Source: Paraeggerthella hominis
GTDB taxonomy: Bacteria > Actinomycetota > Coriobacteriia > Coriobacteriales > Eggerthellaceae
DNA: 64,000 nucleotides
Assembly (NCBI RefSeq): GCF_021044775.1
Contig: NZ_JAJNOQ010000005.1
Coordinates: 1 to 64,000, forward strand
Reading direction: 5' to 3'
Below the pieces are notes generated by a model that did not search any database, was not told the origin of the DNA, and worked only from the letters and a program-made list of their open reading frames with translations. Shown here in pieces: positions 16,267 to 25,004 of this stretch. The translations under genes were made by a program, and so were the position numbers. Each line of letters starts with the position of its first letter. Positions within the stretch are counted from its first letter, which is position 1.

Positions 16267-17120
16267 CGACCGTTACGCCCCTTCCCTGCCGGGTTGGACG
16301 ATACGTATGTGGCACGATTGGCTGCTTGGCTTGCCTCTACGCCATGACGAGAGACCCCGCGGTTCACTTGAGGAGCATTTTGAACACGAGAAGAACGACC
16401 GGGCACAGCTTGCGCCTGCGGGATAACCTTATCCGCGCCGTCCTTCAATCGACTGCCGTCTTGAGTGTAGTACGCGTAGTAGTATTCGGAGCCGGTTCCC
16501 TCGCAGAATGTGGCGCAGATGCCCAGGATATTGGCGTCGGCCTTCTTCAACTGCTCGCACGCATCCAAAAGCTCGGTGCGCTTGGTTGAGTTCGGCTTCA
16601 CCACCATCACGGTGCCGTCCACCAGCGTGGACAGAATAGCCGCGTCGATGAACGTTCCAACCGGCGGAGTGTCGAACACCACGTAATCGTAATTCTCTTC
16701 CAAAAGCGTCACCAGCTTGGCATAGCGCTTCGACGAGATGATGTCGGCCGGGTTCGGGATGTTCGGCTCGACGTCCAGGAAGTACATGTTGGGCGTAGAC
16801 GTGGCGACAACCGCCTGGGAAAGCGGAGCGGCGTCGGTCAGCACCGAATACACGCCTGCGGGAGGGCGCACGTTCAAGGCATCGGCCAACGTACGGCGAC
16901 GCATGTCGGCCTCCACCAGCAGCACGGTCTTGCCCGACGTAGCGATGGCGCGCGCAAGCTCCACCGAGCAGGTCGACTTGCCCTCGTTCGGCACCGAACT
17001 GGTAATCACGATGGTGCGAATAGGATTGTCGGGCGACATGAAGCGAATGTTCGCGAAGAGGGTCTTCGCCGCGTTCTGCACTTCGAGCGCGTTGGATGCA
17101 GACTTCTTTTTCTTGGCCAC
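16263..17120 (-). CDS. cpsD: CpsD/CapB-type tyrosine autokinase
   Basis: 285-residue bacterial tyrosine kinase (BY-kinase). Walker A SSVPNEGKST spans residues 41-50, the Walker A' segment VEADMRRR lies near 75, and Walker B YVVFDTPPVGTFIDA near 145-160. A tyrosine cluster, GSEYYYAYYTQ, lies in the C-terminal quarter, followed by a disordered Arg/Gln-rich tail. The cluster is the expected autophosphorylation site. The kinase works with the membrane adaptor CpsC, encoded 13 bases upstream, to control polymerization. The tyrosine cluster is internal rather than at the extreme C-terminus, which is somewhat unusual. Confidence 0.92.
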   Translation of the reverse strand: MAKKKKSASNALEVQNAAKTLFANIRFMSPDNPIRTIVITSSVPNEGKSTCSVELARAIATSGKTVLLVEADMRRRTLADALNVRPPAGVYSVLTDAAPLSQAVVATSTPNMYFLDVEPNIPNPADIISSKRYAKLVTLLEENYDYVVFDTPPVGTFIDAAILSTLVDGTVMVVKPNSTKRTELLDACEQLKKADANILGICATFCEGTGSEYYYAYYTQDGSRLKDGADKVIPQAQAVPGRSSRVQNAPQVNRGVSRHGVEASQAANRATYVSSNPAGKGRNGR

Positions 17121-17133
17121 GACTCTCTCCTCC

Positions 17134-17793
17134 CTAGTTCTTGATGGTGGGTATGCGGCCGATAACCGGCAAGCCCAGCAACTCTTCGGCTTCTTCAGGA
17201 TTGCGGACGCGCGTGTTCACCATGTCCAGCACTACTACGATGGCAACAGCCAAAAAGATGCCGGCCAAAAACGCGACTGCCGTGTACATAGCGCGCGACG
17301 GGCCCGACGGCTCTACGGGAACCTTGGCCTGGTCAACCACGTTCACGCTCTCCACGCCCATGACCTGCTGGGCAACCGTAGACAGCACCTTGGCGATCTC
17401 GTTCGCCACGATGGACGCCGCCTCGGCCTTCTCCGCCGTAACGGATATGTCGATGACGCGCGTGGTCGTGCTCGACTCGACCGAGATCTTGTAACCCTTC
17501 AACGACTCCATGCCCAACGACTGAGCCGTCTTCTCCTGCACAGTGTCCGACTTCGCCAGGGTGGCAATGTCGTTGGCCATGAGCTGGCTAGCAGTCAGGT
17601 CGTTGTAGGCAGTGGTATTAGCCGTACCTTCTTTTTCCTTGGAGTTCAGGACGTACACGGACACCTTGGCCGTGTACTGGTTGTCAAGAAGGCCCCAGCT
17701 CACGCCCGCCGTTGCTACGGCAAGGACGATCGGGAGCACAATGACCAAGGCCAAGTGCTTGCGAAGCAGTTTGAACAGTTCGAGCAGTGTCAT
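17134..17793 (-). CDS. cpsC: CpsC/Wzz-type chain-length determinant protein
   Basis: 219 residues with two membrane segments, about 16-36 (LALVIVLPIVLAVATAGVSW) and about 171-192 (AMYTAVAFLAGIFLAVAIVV), flanking an extracellular domain. The Wzz signature follows: PVEPSGPSRAMY just before the second segment, then a short cytoplasmic tail ending NPEEAEELLGLPVIGRIPT, which contacts the CpsD kinase. It acts as the transmembrane activator of CpsD and sets polysaccharide length. It is located between the LCP gene and cpsD in the same transcript. Confidence 0.92.
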   Translation of the reverse strand: MTLLELFKLLRKHLALVIVLPIVLAVATAGVSWGLLDNQYTAKVSVYVLNSKEKEGTANTTAYNDLTASQLMANDIATLAKSDTVQEKTAQSLGMESLKGYKISVESSTTTRVIDISVTAEKAEAASIVANEIAKVLSTVAQQVMGVESVNVVDQAKVPVEPSGPSRAMYTAVAFLAGIFLAVAIVVVLDMVNTRVRNPEEAEELLGLPVIGRIPTIKN

Positions 17794-17825
17794 GCGATCA
17801 TCTTTCTATTATCAGCGGCGTCCCG

Positions 17826-19058
17826 CTACTTACCTTCAACCTTCAGTCCCACGGACTCCGGATTCTTGCCCGCATCGACGGCCTCCATCAACGCCTTCCA
17901 GCCTTCGGGATTCTCATAGCACAGCCAAAGTCCCGTATCCGGATCGATATCGCCCTTGTAAGGGCCGGTGCAGGTATAGATGGAAGGGCTTCCCGACTGA
18001 GCGAAATCCATAGCCAGAGAGATCATGGTCTGCAGCTCCATGTTGGTGGTCACGCACGCGGAAAGGCGCTGCACCAGGCCGGGGATCTCTGCCGGCGGCG
18101 CCTGGAGCACGCTCTTCAGCAAAGCCATAACCATAGCGCGCACGTTGGACTGGCGTATGGCGTCCTGATCGTCGCCGTACGCGGTGCGCATGCGCGCGAG
18201 GGCGACGCATTCGCTGCCGTCGAGCAGCTGGTTGCCGGCCTCGATATGAACAGCGGGCTGGTCCTTGGTGTACACCTCGTAATCAATGGTGTACGGAACA
18301 TCCACGTAGATGCCGCCCATGGAGTCGACGAACTCGGCCAGACCAGCGAACTCGATCTCGGCATAGTAGGTGATGGGAACGCCGGTCAACTGCTGCACAG
18401 CCGTAACCGCGCCCACGGCACCGCCTTCGGCGAACGCCTGGTTGATCTTGGTTTTACCGCCATTGAGCATGTAGGGCGTGTCGCGCGGCACGGACACCAT
18501 GGTAATGGCGTGGTTGACGGGGTCGACGCGCGTCAACACGAGCGCGTCGGAGCGCTCGCCGTACGTTTCCCAGTTATCCGAACCCACCAGCAGCACATAG
18601 AAGGGCTTCTGCTGGTTGTCGGCAGGGGTCAAAACGGCATCGAGCTGGGATTTCTCTTGAGCATCCATAGCCATGTTGCCGGCGAGCGTACTGGTGTACC
18701 AGCCTGCATACGCAGCGGTACCCCCAACAAGAACCACCAGCACAACGGCGACGATGAGCAGTGCGCGCTTGAGCTTCTTATGCTTGCGACGCTTTTTGCG
18801 GACGCGAATGATGTCATCGTTCGAGGAAGGGTATCCGGAGGGCTGGCCGGCATGAACGCCCGCTGGCTGATGGCCGCCCTGCACGGGCCGGGCCGGGGCC
18901 CCGTAAGGGCGCTGACCTCCTTGAGGCATGCTGTGGCCTACTTCAGAAACAGGCGCAGCACCGTTCGCCCTACGAGCTTGGTCGTAAGGGCGGCCAGGCT
19001 GCTCGGGGGCACCGTGTCTGCCGGGCGTCGTGCGATTGTAGTTATCACGCGGTTCCAT
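17826..19058 (-). CDS. LytR-CpsA-Psr (LCP) family glycan ligase
   Basis: 410 residues. A Pro/Gly/Arg-rich cytoplasmic tail of about 95 residues is followed by one membrane segment (about 98-120) and the extracellular LCP domain. The domain shows LLVGSDNWETYGERSDALVL, SVPRDTPYML, KTKINQAFAEGGAVGA and ALARMRTAYGDDQDAIRQ, which provide the conserved Asp and Arg residues that bind the polyprenyl pyrophosphate. LCP enzymes move finished polymer from the lipid carrier to the cell wall. This is the first gene of the capsule operon. The upstream ribosome-binding site is weak. Confidence 0.92.
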   Translation of the reverse strand: MEPRDNYNRTTPGRHGAPEQPGRPYDQARRANGAAPVSEVGHSMPQGGQRPYGAPARPVQGGHQPAGVHAGQPSGYPSSNDDIIRVRKKRRKHKKLKRALLIVAVVLVVLVGGTAAYAGWYTSTLAGNMAMDAQEKSQLDAVLTPADNQQKPFYVLLVGSDNWETYGERSDALVLTRVDPVNHAITMVSVPRDTPYMLNGGKTKINQAFAEGGAVGAVTAVQQLTGVPITYYAEIEFAGLAEFVDSMGGIYVDVPYTIDYEVYTKDQPAVHIEAGNQLLDGSECVALARMRTAYGDDQDAIRQSNVRAMVMALLKSVLQAPPAEIPGLVQRLSACVTTNMELQTMISLAMDFAQSGSPSIYTCTGPYKGDIDPDTGLWLCYENPEGWKALMEAVDAGKNPESVGLKVEGK

Positions 19059-19813
19059 AAAAGGCTCAGCTGTTCCGTTCTCGCTTGTCGTTAAAAGAGC
19101 GCTTTCGCGCTCTTGCCTCCCCGATGCACGCTACATTCGATAGGTTTATAGCATGAATCGGTTTGATATGTATTAATCATCTCAACTTTTCTCCCAATCA
19201 TACTGGCAAGATATCGCTTTAGCAACAAGAATTTGGCATATGGCAAAAAGCACCCCCCCCCCCCCGATTTTTTGTTTTCGCAGATCAACTGCATATTTGT
19301 AAAATTATCATTTATCGTTTCGCATAAATTTTTTTCGAGATCAACACAGCGCCTACATCCATCGAAAAACCTATCGTTTCGGCAGGAGATTTTTCTTTTT
19401 TTCGTGCCGCTTCGTCCCTGTACCGCAGACGGCAGGCAAACAACCGCGAACGTCTTCCACACGCTCGCCGCTACTAAACGGGCAAGGCCAAACGTGCAGT
19501 CGCCAGACCCGGCTTCCGTGGAGATTCGCACACATTCAACGTGTTTCTGGGCGTTCTCTCTTCCTATATGAAGCCGCAAGGGCCATACTAGATGGTCGCT
19601 TCACACGAAATTCTTTCTCGTTTCTTTTCGCGCGTTCGCATAGTTTCGCCAAACAGATTGAGATAAGCGGCTCGGGTCAAGCGCAATGCACGCCGCAGGA
19701 GCGGGTGCGAACAGGGCAGCGCTTAGAGCCGTCCCCTTCTTGCAGGGGGAGCTGAGGGCGCATGCGAACAACCAGCGCGCATGAAGGCGCGCATGAAGAG
19801 AACGGAACAGAAT
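19059..19813. other. Noncoding region between capsule operon and helicase, with 13-C tract
   Basis: This 755-base interval separates two divergent genes and must hold both promoters. No convincing gene was found; frames of 112 and 162 codons look like random translation. The central part (about 19150-19420) is AT-rich. A run of 13 C at 19253-19265 is directly followed by GATTTTTTG; read on the minus strand this is an A-rich stretch followed by 13 G, about 195 bases upstream of the LCP start. The helicase side is GC-rich. Exact promoter boxes cannot be assigned with confidence. Confidence 0.6.
19253..19265. repeat. Poly-C tract (13) upstream of the capsule operon
   Basis: Thirteen consecutive C, flanked by CAAAAAGCA and GATTTTTTG. 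On the strand of the capsule operon it reads as G13 preceded by an A-rich run. It lies in the presumed promoter region of the LCP gene, so length change by slippage could alter expression. Three related tracts occur in the window. Confidence 0.8.
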
Positions 19814-21397
19814 ATGTCCAAATTTGCCGACCTCGGCCTTTCCGAAGCTGCGCTTGCCGCAGTTGAGCGTCTGGGCTACGAGAACCCCACCCCCGTACAA
19901 GAGCAGTCCATTCCGCTGATCATGGAAGGCCGCGACCTGATTGCCGCCGCCAGCACCGGCACCGGCAAGACCGCCGCGTTCCTGCTGCCCACGCTGTCCA
20001 CCCTGCCCCGCCTCAAGGGCCGCAACCGCGCGCCTCGCGTGCTGGTAGTCAGCCCCACCCGCGAGCTTGCGCAGCAGATCGCTCGCACCTGCATGCAGAT
20101 CTCGCGCAAGACCGGCCACTTCGTGACCACGGTCTTCGGCGGCACGCCCTACGGCCCGCAGATCAAGGAGCTGCGCGGCGGCACCGACGTGCTCATCGCC
20201 ACCCCGGGCCGCTTGAAGGACCTCATGTCGCGTGGCGTAGTGGACCTGAAGAGCGTCGAAACGCTGGTGCTTGACGAAGCCGACCGCATGCTTGACATGG
20301 GCTTTTTGCCCGACGTCACCACCATTGTGGACGCTACGCCCGAATGCCGCCAGACGCTTCTGTTCTCGGCCACCATCGATCAGTCGATCCAGAAGAACCT
20401 GGGCTCGCTTTTGAACGACCCCGCGATTGTCGAGATCGCCCGCAACGGCGAGACCGCCAAAACGGTCGAGCAGTTCATGATGCCCATCAAGAACCACGAG
20501 AAGCCCGAACTGCTGCAGGCCGTGCTGAACGAAAAGGGCTCCGAGCGCGTCATCGTGTTCGCCCGCACCAAGAACCGCACCGAGGATTGCGCCGAGGCGC
20601 TGTGCGACGCCGGCTTCCGCGCCGAGTCCATCCACTCCGACAAAAGCCAGGGCCAGCGTCGTCGCGCGCTCGAGAACTTCCGTCGCGGCAAGACGTCCAT
20701 CCTGGTGGCTACCGACGTTTTGGCGCGCGGCATCGACGTGCCCGACGTGGACCACGTCATCAACTTCGACCTGCCCGACATGCCCGAGGACTACGTGCAC
20801 CGCATCGGCCGCACGGGCCGCGCGGGCGAGCAGGGCTACGCCATCTCCTTCGTCACCCGCGAGTCCAGCCGCACCATGCGCGACATCGAGAAGCTGATCG
20901 GCAAGGATATCCCGCTTATGGAGCTGGAAACCTACGAGCTGAGCCTTTCCGTGCTCGAGAAGCCGAAAAAGGGCGCGGGTCAGCGCAGCGGCGGCTACAA
21001 GGGCAAGGGCGGCAAGAGCAGCGGCCGCTCCTATAACGGCAACCGCTCCTCCGCAAGCGGACGTGACGGCAACCGCGACAACAAGCGCCCCGCCGGCAAG
21101 AGCTTCGATGGGAAGCGCTCGGAAGGCAAGAGCTTTGCGGGCAAGCGCGACCAGGACAACCGTCCCGGACGCAGCAACCGCCCTGAAGGCAAGCGCAGCG
21201 AGGGACCGAAGCGCGAGGGATGCTTCGACCGCAAGTTCGAGGGCCAAAAGCGCGAGAACGTTTCCAAGAACTACTCCAACGCGGCCAAGCGCGTCTCGAA
21301 GAAGAGCAACGCCGAGCATCAGGCGAACGAGAAGGCCAAGAAGCAGCGTAGCAAGCACAACAAGCCCGCTACGTACGACTACAGCCGCTTCGTCTAA
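19814..21397 (+). CDS. DEAD-box ATP-dependent RNA helicase
   Basis: 527 residues starting MSKFADLGLSEAAL; this ATG has GGA seven bases upstream and fits the family start better than two earlier in-frame ATGs at 19781 and 19793. Domain 1 carries the Q motif (NPTPVQEQSIPLI), AASTGTGKT, PTRELAQQ, LDEADRMLDMGF and LLFSATID. Domain 2 carries ATDVLARGIDVPDVD and HRIGRTGRAG. The last 150 residues are a basic, disordered Arg/Gly/Ser/Lys tail with repeated GKR, EGK and SxGK units, which probably binds RNA. RhlE/CshA-type helicases act in ribosome assembly and mRNA turnover. A strong terminator follows. Confidence 0.95.
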   Translation: MSKFADLGLSEAALAAVERLGYENPTPVQEQSIPLIMEGRDLIAAASTGTGKTAAFLLPTLSTLPRLKGRNRAPRVLVVSPTRELAQQIARTCMQISRKTGHFVTTVFGGTPYGPQIKELRGGTDVLIATPGRLKDLMSRGVVDLKSVETLVLDEADRMLDMGFLPDVTTIVDATPECRQTLLFSATIDQSIQKNLGSLLNDPAIVEIARNGETAKTVEQFMMPIKNHEKPELLQAVLNEKGSERVIVFARTKNRTEDCAEALCDAGFRAESIHSDKSQGQRRRALENFRRGKTSILVATDVLARGIDVPDVDHVINFDLPDMPEDYVHRIGRTGRAGEQGYAISFVTRESSRTMRDIEKLIGKDIPLMELETYELSLSVLEKPKKGAGQRSGGYKGKGGKSSGRSYNGNRSSASGRDGNRDNKRPAGKSFDGKRSEGKSFAGKRDQDNRPGRSNRPEGKRSEGPKREGCFDRKFEGQKRENVSKNYSNAAKRVSKKSNAEHQANEKAKKQRSKHNKPATYDYSRFV

Positions 21398-21423
21398 GCC
21401 GCCCGAAACGTACAATCTACGAT

Positions 21424-21458
21424 AAAGCGCCCCGGTTGTTAACGACCGGGGCGCTTTT
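21424..21458 (+). terminator. Rho-independent terminator of the helicase gene
   Basis: AAAGCGCCCCGGT (21424-21436) pairs with ACCGGGGCGCTTTT (21445-21458) across a short loop. The 13-bp stem ends in a T run on the plus strand and in an A run at the other side, so it may terminate in both directions; the convergent minus-strand gene ends at 21516. Confidence 0.9.
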
Positions 21459-21515
21459 ACATACAGGGAAGAAATAACGGCTGAAAAAGAGGCAAATCCA
21501 TCCCGCACCTTCCCC

Positions 21516-22610
21516 CTACACGTCGATAGGGGCGCTCTGAGCAGCGGCTTTGCGACGCTTGCGATCGCGCCACCAATGGGAAAGGCTGAACACAAGCCAC
21601 TCCACCAACGGGATGGTCAGAAACGCCACCCAAGCCGGATGCGGCTGGCTCAAGACGAACGCCATGTAGAAAAACCAAGCCGTCACTCCCAGCGGATACG
21701 CTCCGGCAATAAGCGGAGCGATGCGCCGACGCCCCACGGCATGGCCCACCATATAGTACAGCGGCACGGTGAAGAACAGGAACAAGCCCATCCCCCATTG
21801 CCCGTTCATGATGCCGATCAGCAGGTACGCCAGAATAACCACGAGCGGATAGGGAAACTTCAGCCATGACCGCTCGAACTCGCGCAGATAATGCTTGCGA
21901 ACCGGGATGCTCTTCCCCACCTCGTCACCGTACTTCGCGCGGGCATCGTCAAGCGTCTCGAAGCGCTCGCCCTGCACGGTGTAGCCGCACGGATCGTCCC
22001 ACCGGCCACTGCCCCGATGGCCGTACTTGGCGTGAGCGTCGTGCCAGCTATCGAACTGCTCGCCGTTGATGACCACGTTATCGCCGTCGATGAAGACCTC
22101 GTCGTCATCCGGGCCGTTCTTGGGGCTTTTCACATGCACGCCATTCCACCCGACATGCACCTCTTCGCCCTTCTCTCCATCGATTACGTGAATTCCTTCG
22201 CGCCAGGAAATATGAACTTTCTCCGCGCCGTCCTCCACGTGGATGCCCCCGACGCCTATGCGCACTTTGGAAGGGTTCTCCGTATTCGGGACCTCGTCGT
22301 CCGTAGGCGCTTCCTTCGCACTGGACTCATCGCGATTCTCGCAGGCCGTCGCCTCGCGCTCGGAAGCCCGGTCGGCCGCCTCGAATATCACGTCATCTTG
22401 CATGCCTTCGTCCACGTACAGCAAATCGTCCAGCGACACCCCGTACAGCTGCGCGAGCGCGATCAGGTTATCGGTGTCGGGGGAAGACTCGGACCGCTCC
22501 CATTTCGACACGGCCTGACGCGACACGCCCAGCCTCTCGGCCAAAGCCTCCTGAGACAACCCGGCTTGTTTGCGACGCTCGGCCAGACGCTGCGCGATCT
22601 CTACGTTCAT
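21516..22610 (-). CDS. XRE-family regulator with C-terminal membrane domain
   Basis: 364 residues from the ATG at 22608-22610, which has AGGGAG upstream. The N-terminal 60 residues are a Cro/C1-type helix-turn-helix (RKQAGLSQEALAERLGVSRQ, then AVSKWERSESSPDTDNL). A central region has repeated short Val-His-Val/Gly-Val-His strands (GGIHVEDGAEKVHISW, GIHVIDG, EVHVGWNGVHVKSP, GDNVVINGEQF), resembling a small beta-repeat. The C-terminus carries four hydrophobic segments. Proteins with an XRE head and a membrane tail are common in gut Actinobacteria and are thought to be membrane-tethered regulators or sensors. The target is unknown. Confidence 0.85.
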   Translation of the reverse strand: MNVEIAQRLAERRKQAGLSQEALAERLGVSRQAVSKWERSESSPDTDNLIALAQLYGVSLDDLLYVDEGMQDDVIFEAADRASEREATACENRDESSAKEAPTDDEVPNTENPSKVRIGVGGIHVEDGAEKVHISWREGIHVIDGEKGEEVHVGWNGVHVKSPKNGPDDDEVFIDGDNVVINGEQFDSWHDAHAKYGHRGSGRWDDPCGYTVQGERFETLDDARAKYGDEVGKSIPVRKHYLREFERSWLKFPYPLVVILAYLLIGIMNGQWGMGLFLFFTVPLYYMVGHAVGRRRIAPLIAGAYPLGVTAWFFYMAFVLSQPHPAWVAFLTIPLVEWLVFSLSHWWRDRKRRKAAAQSAPIDV

Positions 22611-23333
22611 CGTGCTCCCTTTCTCGTTTCGCTCATCATAGCGTATTGAAAAGAGTACGGTTGCAACGCTTCGAGCGCGACCAATTTCAGTTGGAATCTT
22701 GCGCAACTTTTGGTTGCGCTCTCGGGAGCAACGCAGGTCGCACAATCGCAAGCTGCGGTTTCACGCTCGCACTGCCCATTCGCGCGTTCGCACCGAATGC
22801 AAACGCACACCATGCGGAAACCGTCGACACAGGCGTTTCCACAGGGCGTTGAACAAGGCTCCTTACCACGAGCGATCCATCTGAAACCCGCCGCGAAGCG
22901 AACGCCCGGCCGCGTGGTCGCAGGGCCCACCGGGCGCTCGGGCAAACGATCGCGCCAAACGCGATCCTGCGCACGAAAAACCGCCCTCGCTGGCAGGTTC
23001 TTGCAGTTTGAGGTCGTCGAGTCGAGTGCTGCTCTTGTTGGCGCTCAACCCGATTTTCGTTTTGCCTGCTCACAGTTTCGGCTTGGCGCGCTGCACTTTC
23101 GCGAGCGCTCTTCACGGGCGATCAAACGACCTCAAACCGCAAGAACCTGCCAGCGAGGGCGGTTTTTCGTGCGCAAGCCCGACCCCTCCGTTGGATAGCG
23201 TCTTCGCAGCGTAAGCCAGGGGCCTCCCTCCCGCATCGCGCGGCCGCGCTGCGAGACCGCTGAACCCGCGAACGCCCGCCCACACCGCGAGACCCATCGG
23301 CCCATCCGGTCGCGCATCCCTCGGCGAAAAGCC
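22611..23333. other. Noncoding region with a 50-bp inverted repeat
   Basis: This 723-base gap lies between two minus-strand genes. Short overlapping frames on both strands look random. The main feature is a 50-bp inverted repeat (22968-23017 and 23126-23175) around a 108-base spacer. The flanks are GC-rich. The promoter of the XRE gene should lie near 22630-22700, where the sequence is relatively AT-rich. Nothing else was recognised. Confidence 0.6.
22968..23175. repeat. 50-bp near-perfect inverted repeat with 108-bp spacer
   Basis: The left arm 22968-23017 begins TGCGCACGAAAAACCGCCCT and the right arm 23126-23175 is its reverse complement with a single mismatch in 50 positions. The spacer (23018-23125) shows no gene. 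Inverted repeats of this quality around a short spacer are typical of invertible DNA, of small miniature inverted-repeat elements, or of two copies of a dispersed repeat inserted head to head. No recombinase gene lies in this window. Confidence 0.9.
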
Positions 23334-24989
23334 TCAAACTCTACGGCGTCGAATGTCGACGATCACCCAGATAGACAAAATGGCAGCACCCAGATAGCCG
23401 AAGAACGCCAGGACGGGCACGCCCAGAAGCCGGGGCTCCATTGTGGACAGCGACAGCATGGACGAGCCGATGAACAACCCGGCGATGATGATTCCCATGG
23501 TCAAGCGGTTGATGATCTTGGCCAGCTTGGACAGCGGCGCTTCAGATCCAAGCACCTCCATGTTCATCTTCAGCTGCCCGCGCGTGAGCATCTTGAGCGC
23601 TTCACCTGAGTACTGGGCCGCGCCGAGCGCGCCGTTCGCGGACGAGCGCAGCGCAAGCACCAGATCCTCGACGGCCGAAATCAGCTTGCCTTGCGGGTCC
23701 TTCGAACGCTGGATATGCGCGTTGATGATGCCGACGACGCTTTCATTGGGAATGAACGGCGCAATGGTTCCTTCCAGCGTCACGATGCCGCGCGACACGC
23801 TGGTGATAGAGGACGGCAGCGTGACCTTGCAAGAACGCGTGAGCATAAGAATATCGGCAAGAAACTCGCCAATGTCGATATCGGCCACATCGCATGACCC
23901 GTAGTCTCTCAGCAGCAAATCAAGGTCGGCCAGGAAACGCGTATGGTCGATCACCCCGTTGTCCTTCGAGGCGGCGAACGACATGAGAGCATCTTTAAGC
24001 TCTGCGGAATCCTGCATGCCCACCGCTTCTATGATGCTGCCGAAGCCCGCACGGTCGCGCGGCGACAGGCGACCCATGTTGCCCAGGTCGATATACACCA
24101 CCTTGCCGTTGCGGATAAGCAGGTTGCCCGGATGCGGGTCGGCATGGAAAAACCCGTGATCGAGAATCTGGGTGGCATAGTTGTCGAGGATCTTCTCGCC
24201 GATCTCTTCAAGCTGATACCCAGCGGTGTGCAACCGATCGACCGCCAAGATGGGAATGCCGTCGATATATTCCATGACCAGCACGTATTCGCTGCAAAGC
24301 TCCGGGTACACCCGAGGGCTGTCGACGAACGCCACGTTCGCGTTCAAGCGCGCGAACTCTTCAAGGTTCGCCGCCTCGCGCTGGAAGTCGGTTTCCTCAA
24401 GAAACGTGGCCCACAGCTCCTCGACCACGTCGCGCAGATCGAGCATCTGCTCGTCTTTCATGAAGCGCGACGCCTGGCGCGCCATCGTGCGCATGATATC
24501 GATATCCTGCGCCATCGTGGCCTTCACGCCCGGCCGCTGTATCTTGATGGCCACGACGTCCCCCGTCGCAAGGCGAGCTTTGTGCACCTGCGCAAGCGAC
24601 GCGCTGCCAAGCGGCGTGGGGTCGATGGCGTCGAACAAATCCCCCTGCGCATCGCCGTACATGTCATTGAGCGCAGCGAGTATCTGGTCGAACGGCAGAG
24701 GGTCGCACTCCATCTGCAGCTTTGCAAGCTCGTCGCAGTAAGCCTTCGGAAGAATCTCCGAGCGCGTGGAAAGGGTCTGCCCGATTTTGACGAAGCTCGG
24801 GCCCAGATCTTCCAGCATGGCTCGGAAGCCTTCGGGCGTGAAGCCGTGCAGCACGCGATGCTTCTGAAGGATCGAATATATCTCCTTCAGCCGGCGCGCC
24901 CTCGTCTTCCGGTTGAGATTGAAGCGCCCTTCCGGATCGATGTCCGCGCCGGTGCTGAAGAAGTGCTTGAGTACGGTGTTGTCGATCAT
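23334..24989 (-). CDS. ABC1/UbiB (AarF) family atypical kinase
   Basis: 551 residues. Family motifs appear in order: LGPSFVKIGQTLSTR (the KxGQ element unique to UbiB-like proteins), PLGSASLAQVHKA (Ala-rich loop), VAIKIQRPG (catalytic Lys), FLEETDFQREAANLEEF (ExD), FFHADPHPGNLLI and VYIDLGNMG (metal-binding Asp). Two hydrophobic segments end the protein. UbiB proteins support quinone or isoprenoid lipid metabolism and have ATPase activity; in a menaquinone-using anaerobe the exact role is uncertain. It starts 15 bases after the phasin-like gene, an arrangement that points to one operon. Confidence 0.92.
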   Translation of the reverse strand: MIDNTVLKHFFSTGADIDPEGRFNLNRKTRARRLKEIYSILQKHRVLHGFTPEGFRAMLEDLGPSFVKIGQTLSTRSEILPKAYCDELAKLQMECDPLPFDQILAALNDMYGDAQGDLFDAIDPTPLGSASLAQVHKARLATGDVVAIKIQRPGVKATMAQDIDIMRTMARQASRFMKDEQMLDLRDVVEELWATFLEETDFQREAANLEEFARLNANVAFVDSPRVYPELCSEYVLVMEYIDGIPILAVDRLHTAGYQLEEIGEKILDNYATQILDHGFFHADPHPGNLLIRNGKVVYIDLGNMGRLSPRDRAGFGSIIEAVGMQDSAELKDALMSFAASKDNGVIDHTRFLADLDLLLRDYGSCDVADIDIGEFLADILMLTRSCKVTLPSSITSVSRGIVTLEGTIAPFIPNESVVGIINAHIQRSKDPQGKLISAVEDLVLALRSSANGALGAAQYSGEALKMLTRGQLKMNMEVLGSEAPLSKLAKIINRLTMGIIIAGLFIGSSMLSLSTMEPRLLGVPVLAFFGYLGAAILSIWVIVDIRRRRV

Positions 24990-25004
24990 GCGTTCATTCG
25001 CACG

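Noticed and set aside
17787..19094. 435-codon plus-strand frame antisense to the LCP gene
   Set aside because: Shadow of a GC-rich coding sequence; the minus-strand frame has clear LCP motifs while this one has only low-complexity His/Arg/Gly text.
19091..19579. 162-codon minus-strand frame upstream of the LCP gene
   Set aside because: It runs through the poly-C tract, has no ribosome-binding site, and its sequence is not protein-like.
19601..21595. 664-codon minus-strand frame antisense to the helicase
   Set aside because: The opposite strand has all DEAD-box motifs; this frame is Ala/Leu/Arg-rich shadow translation.
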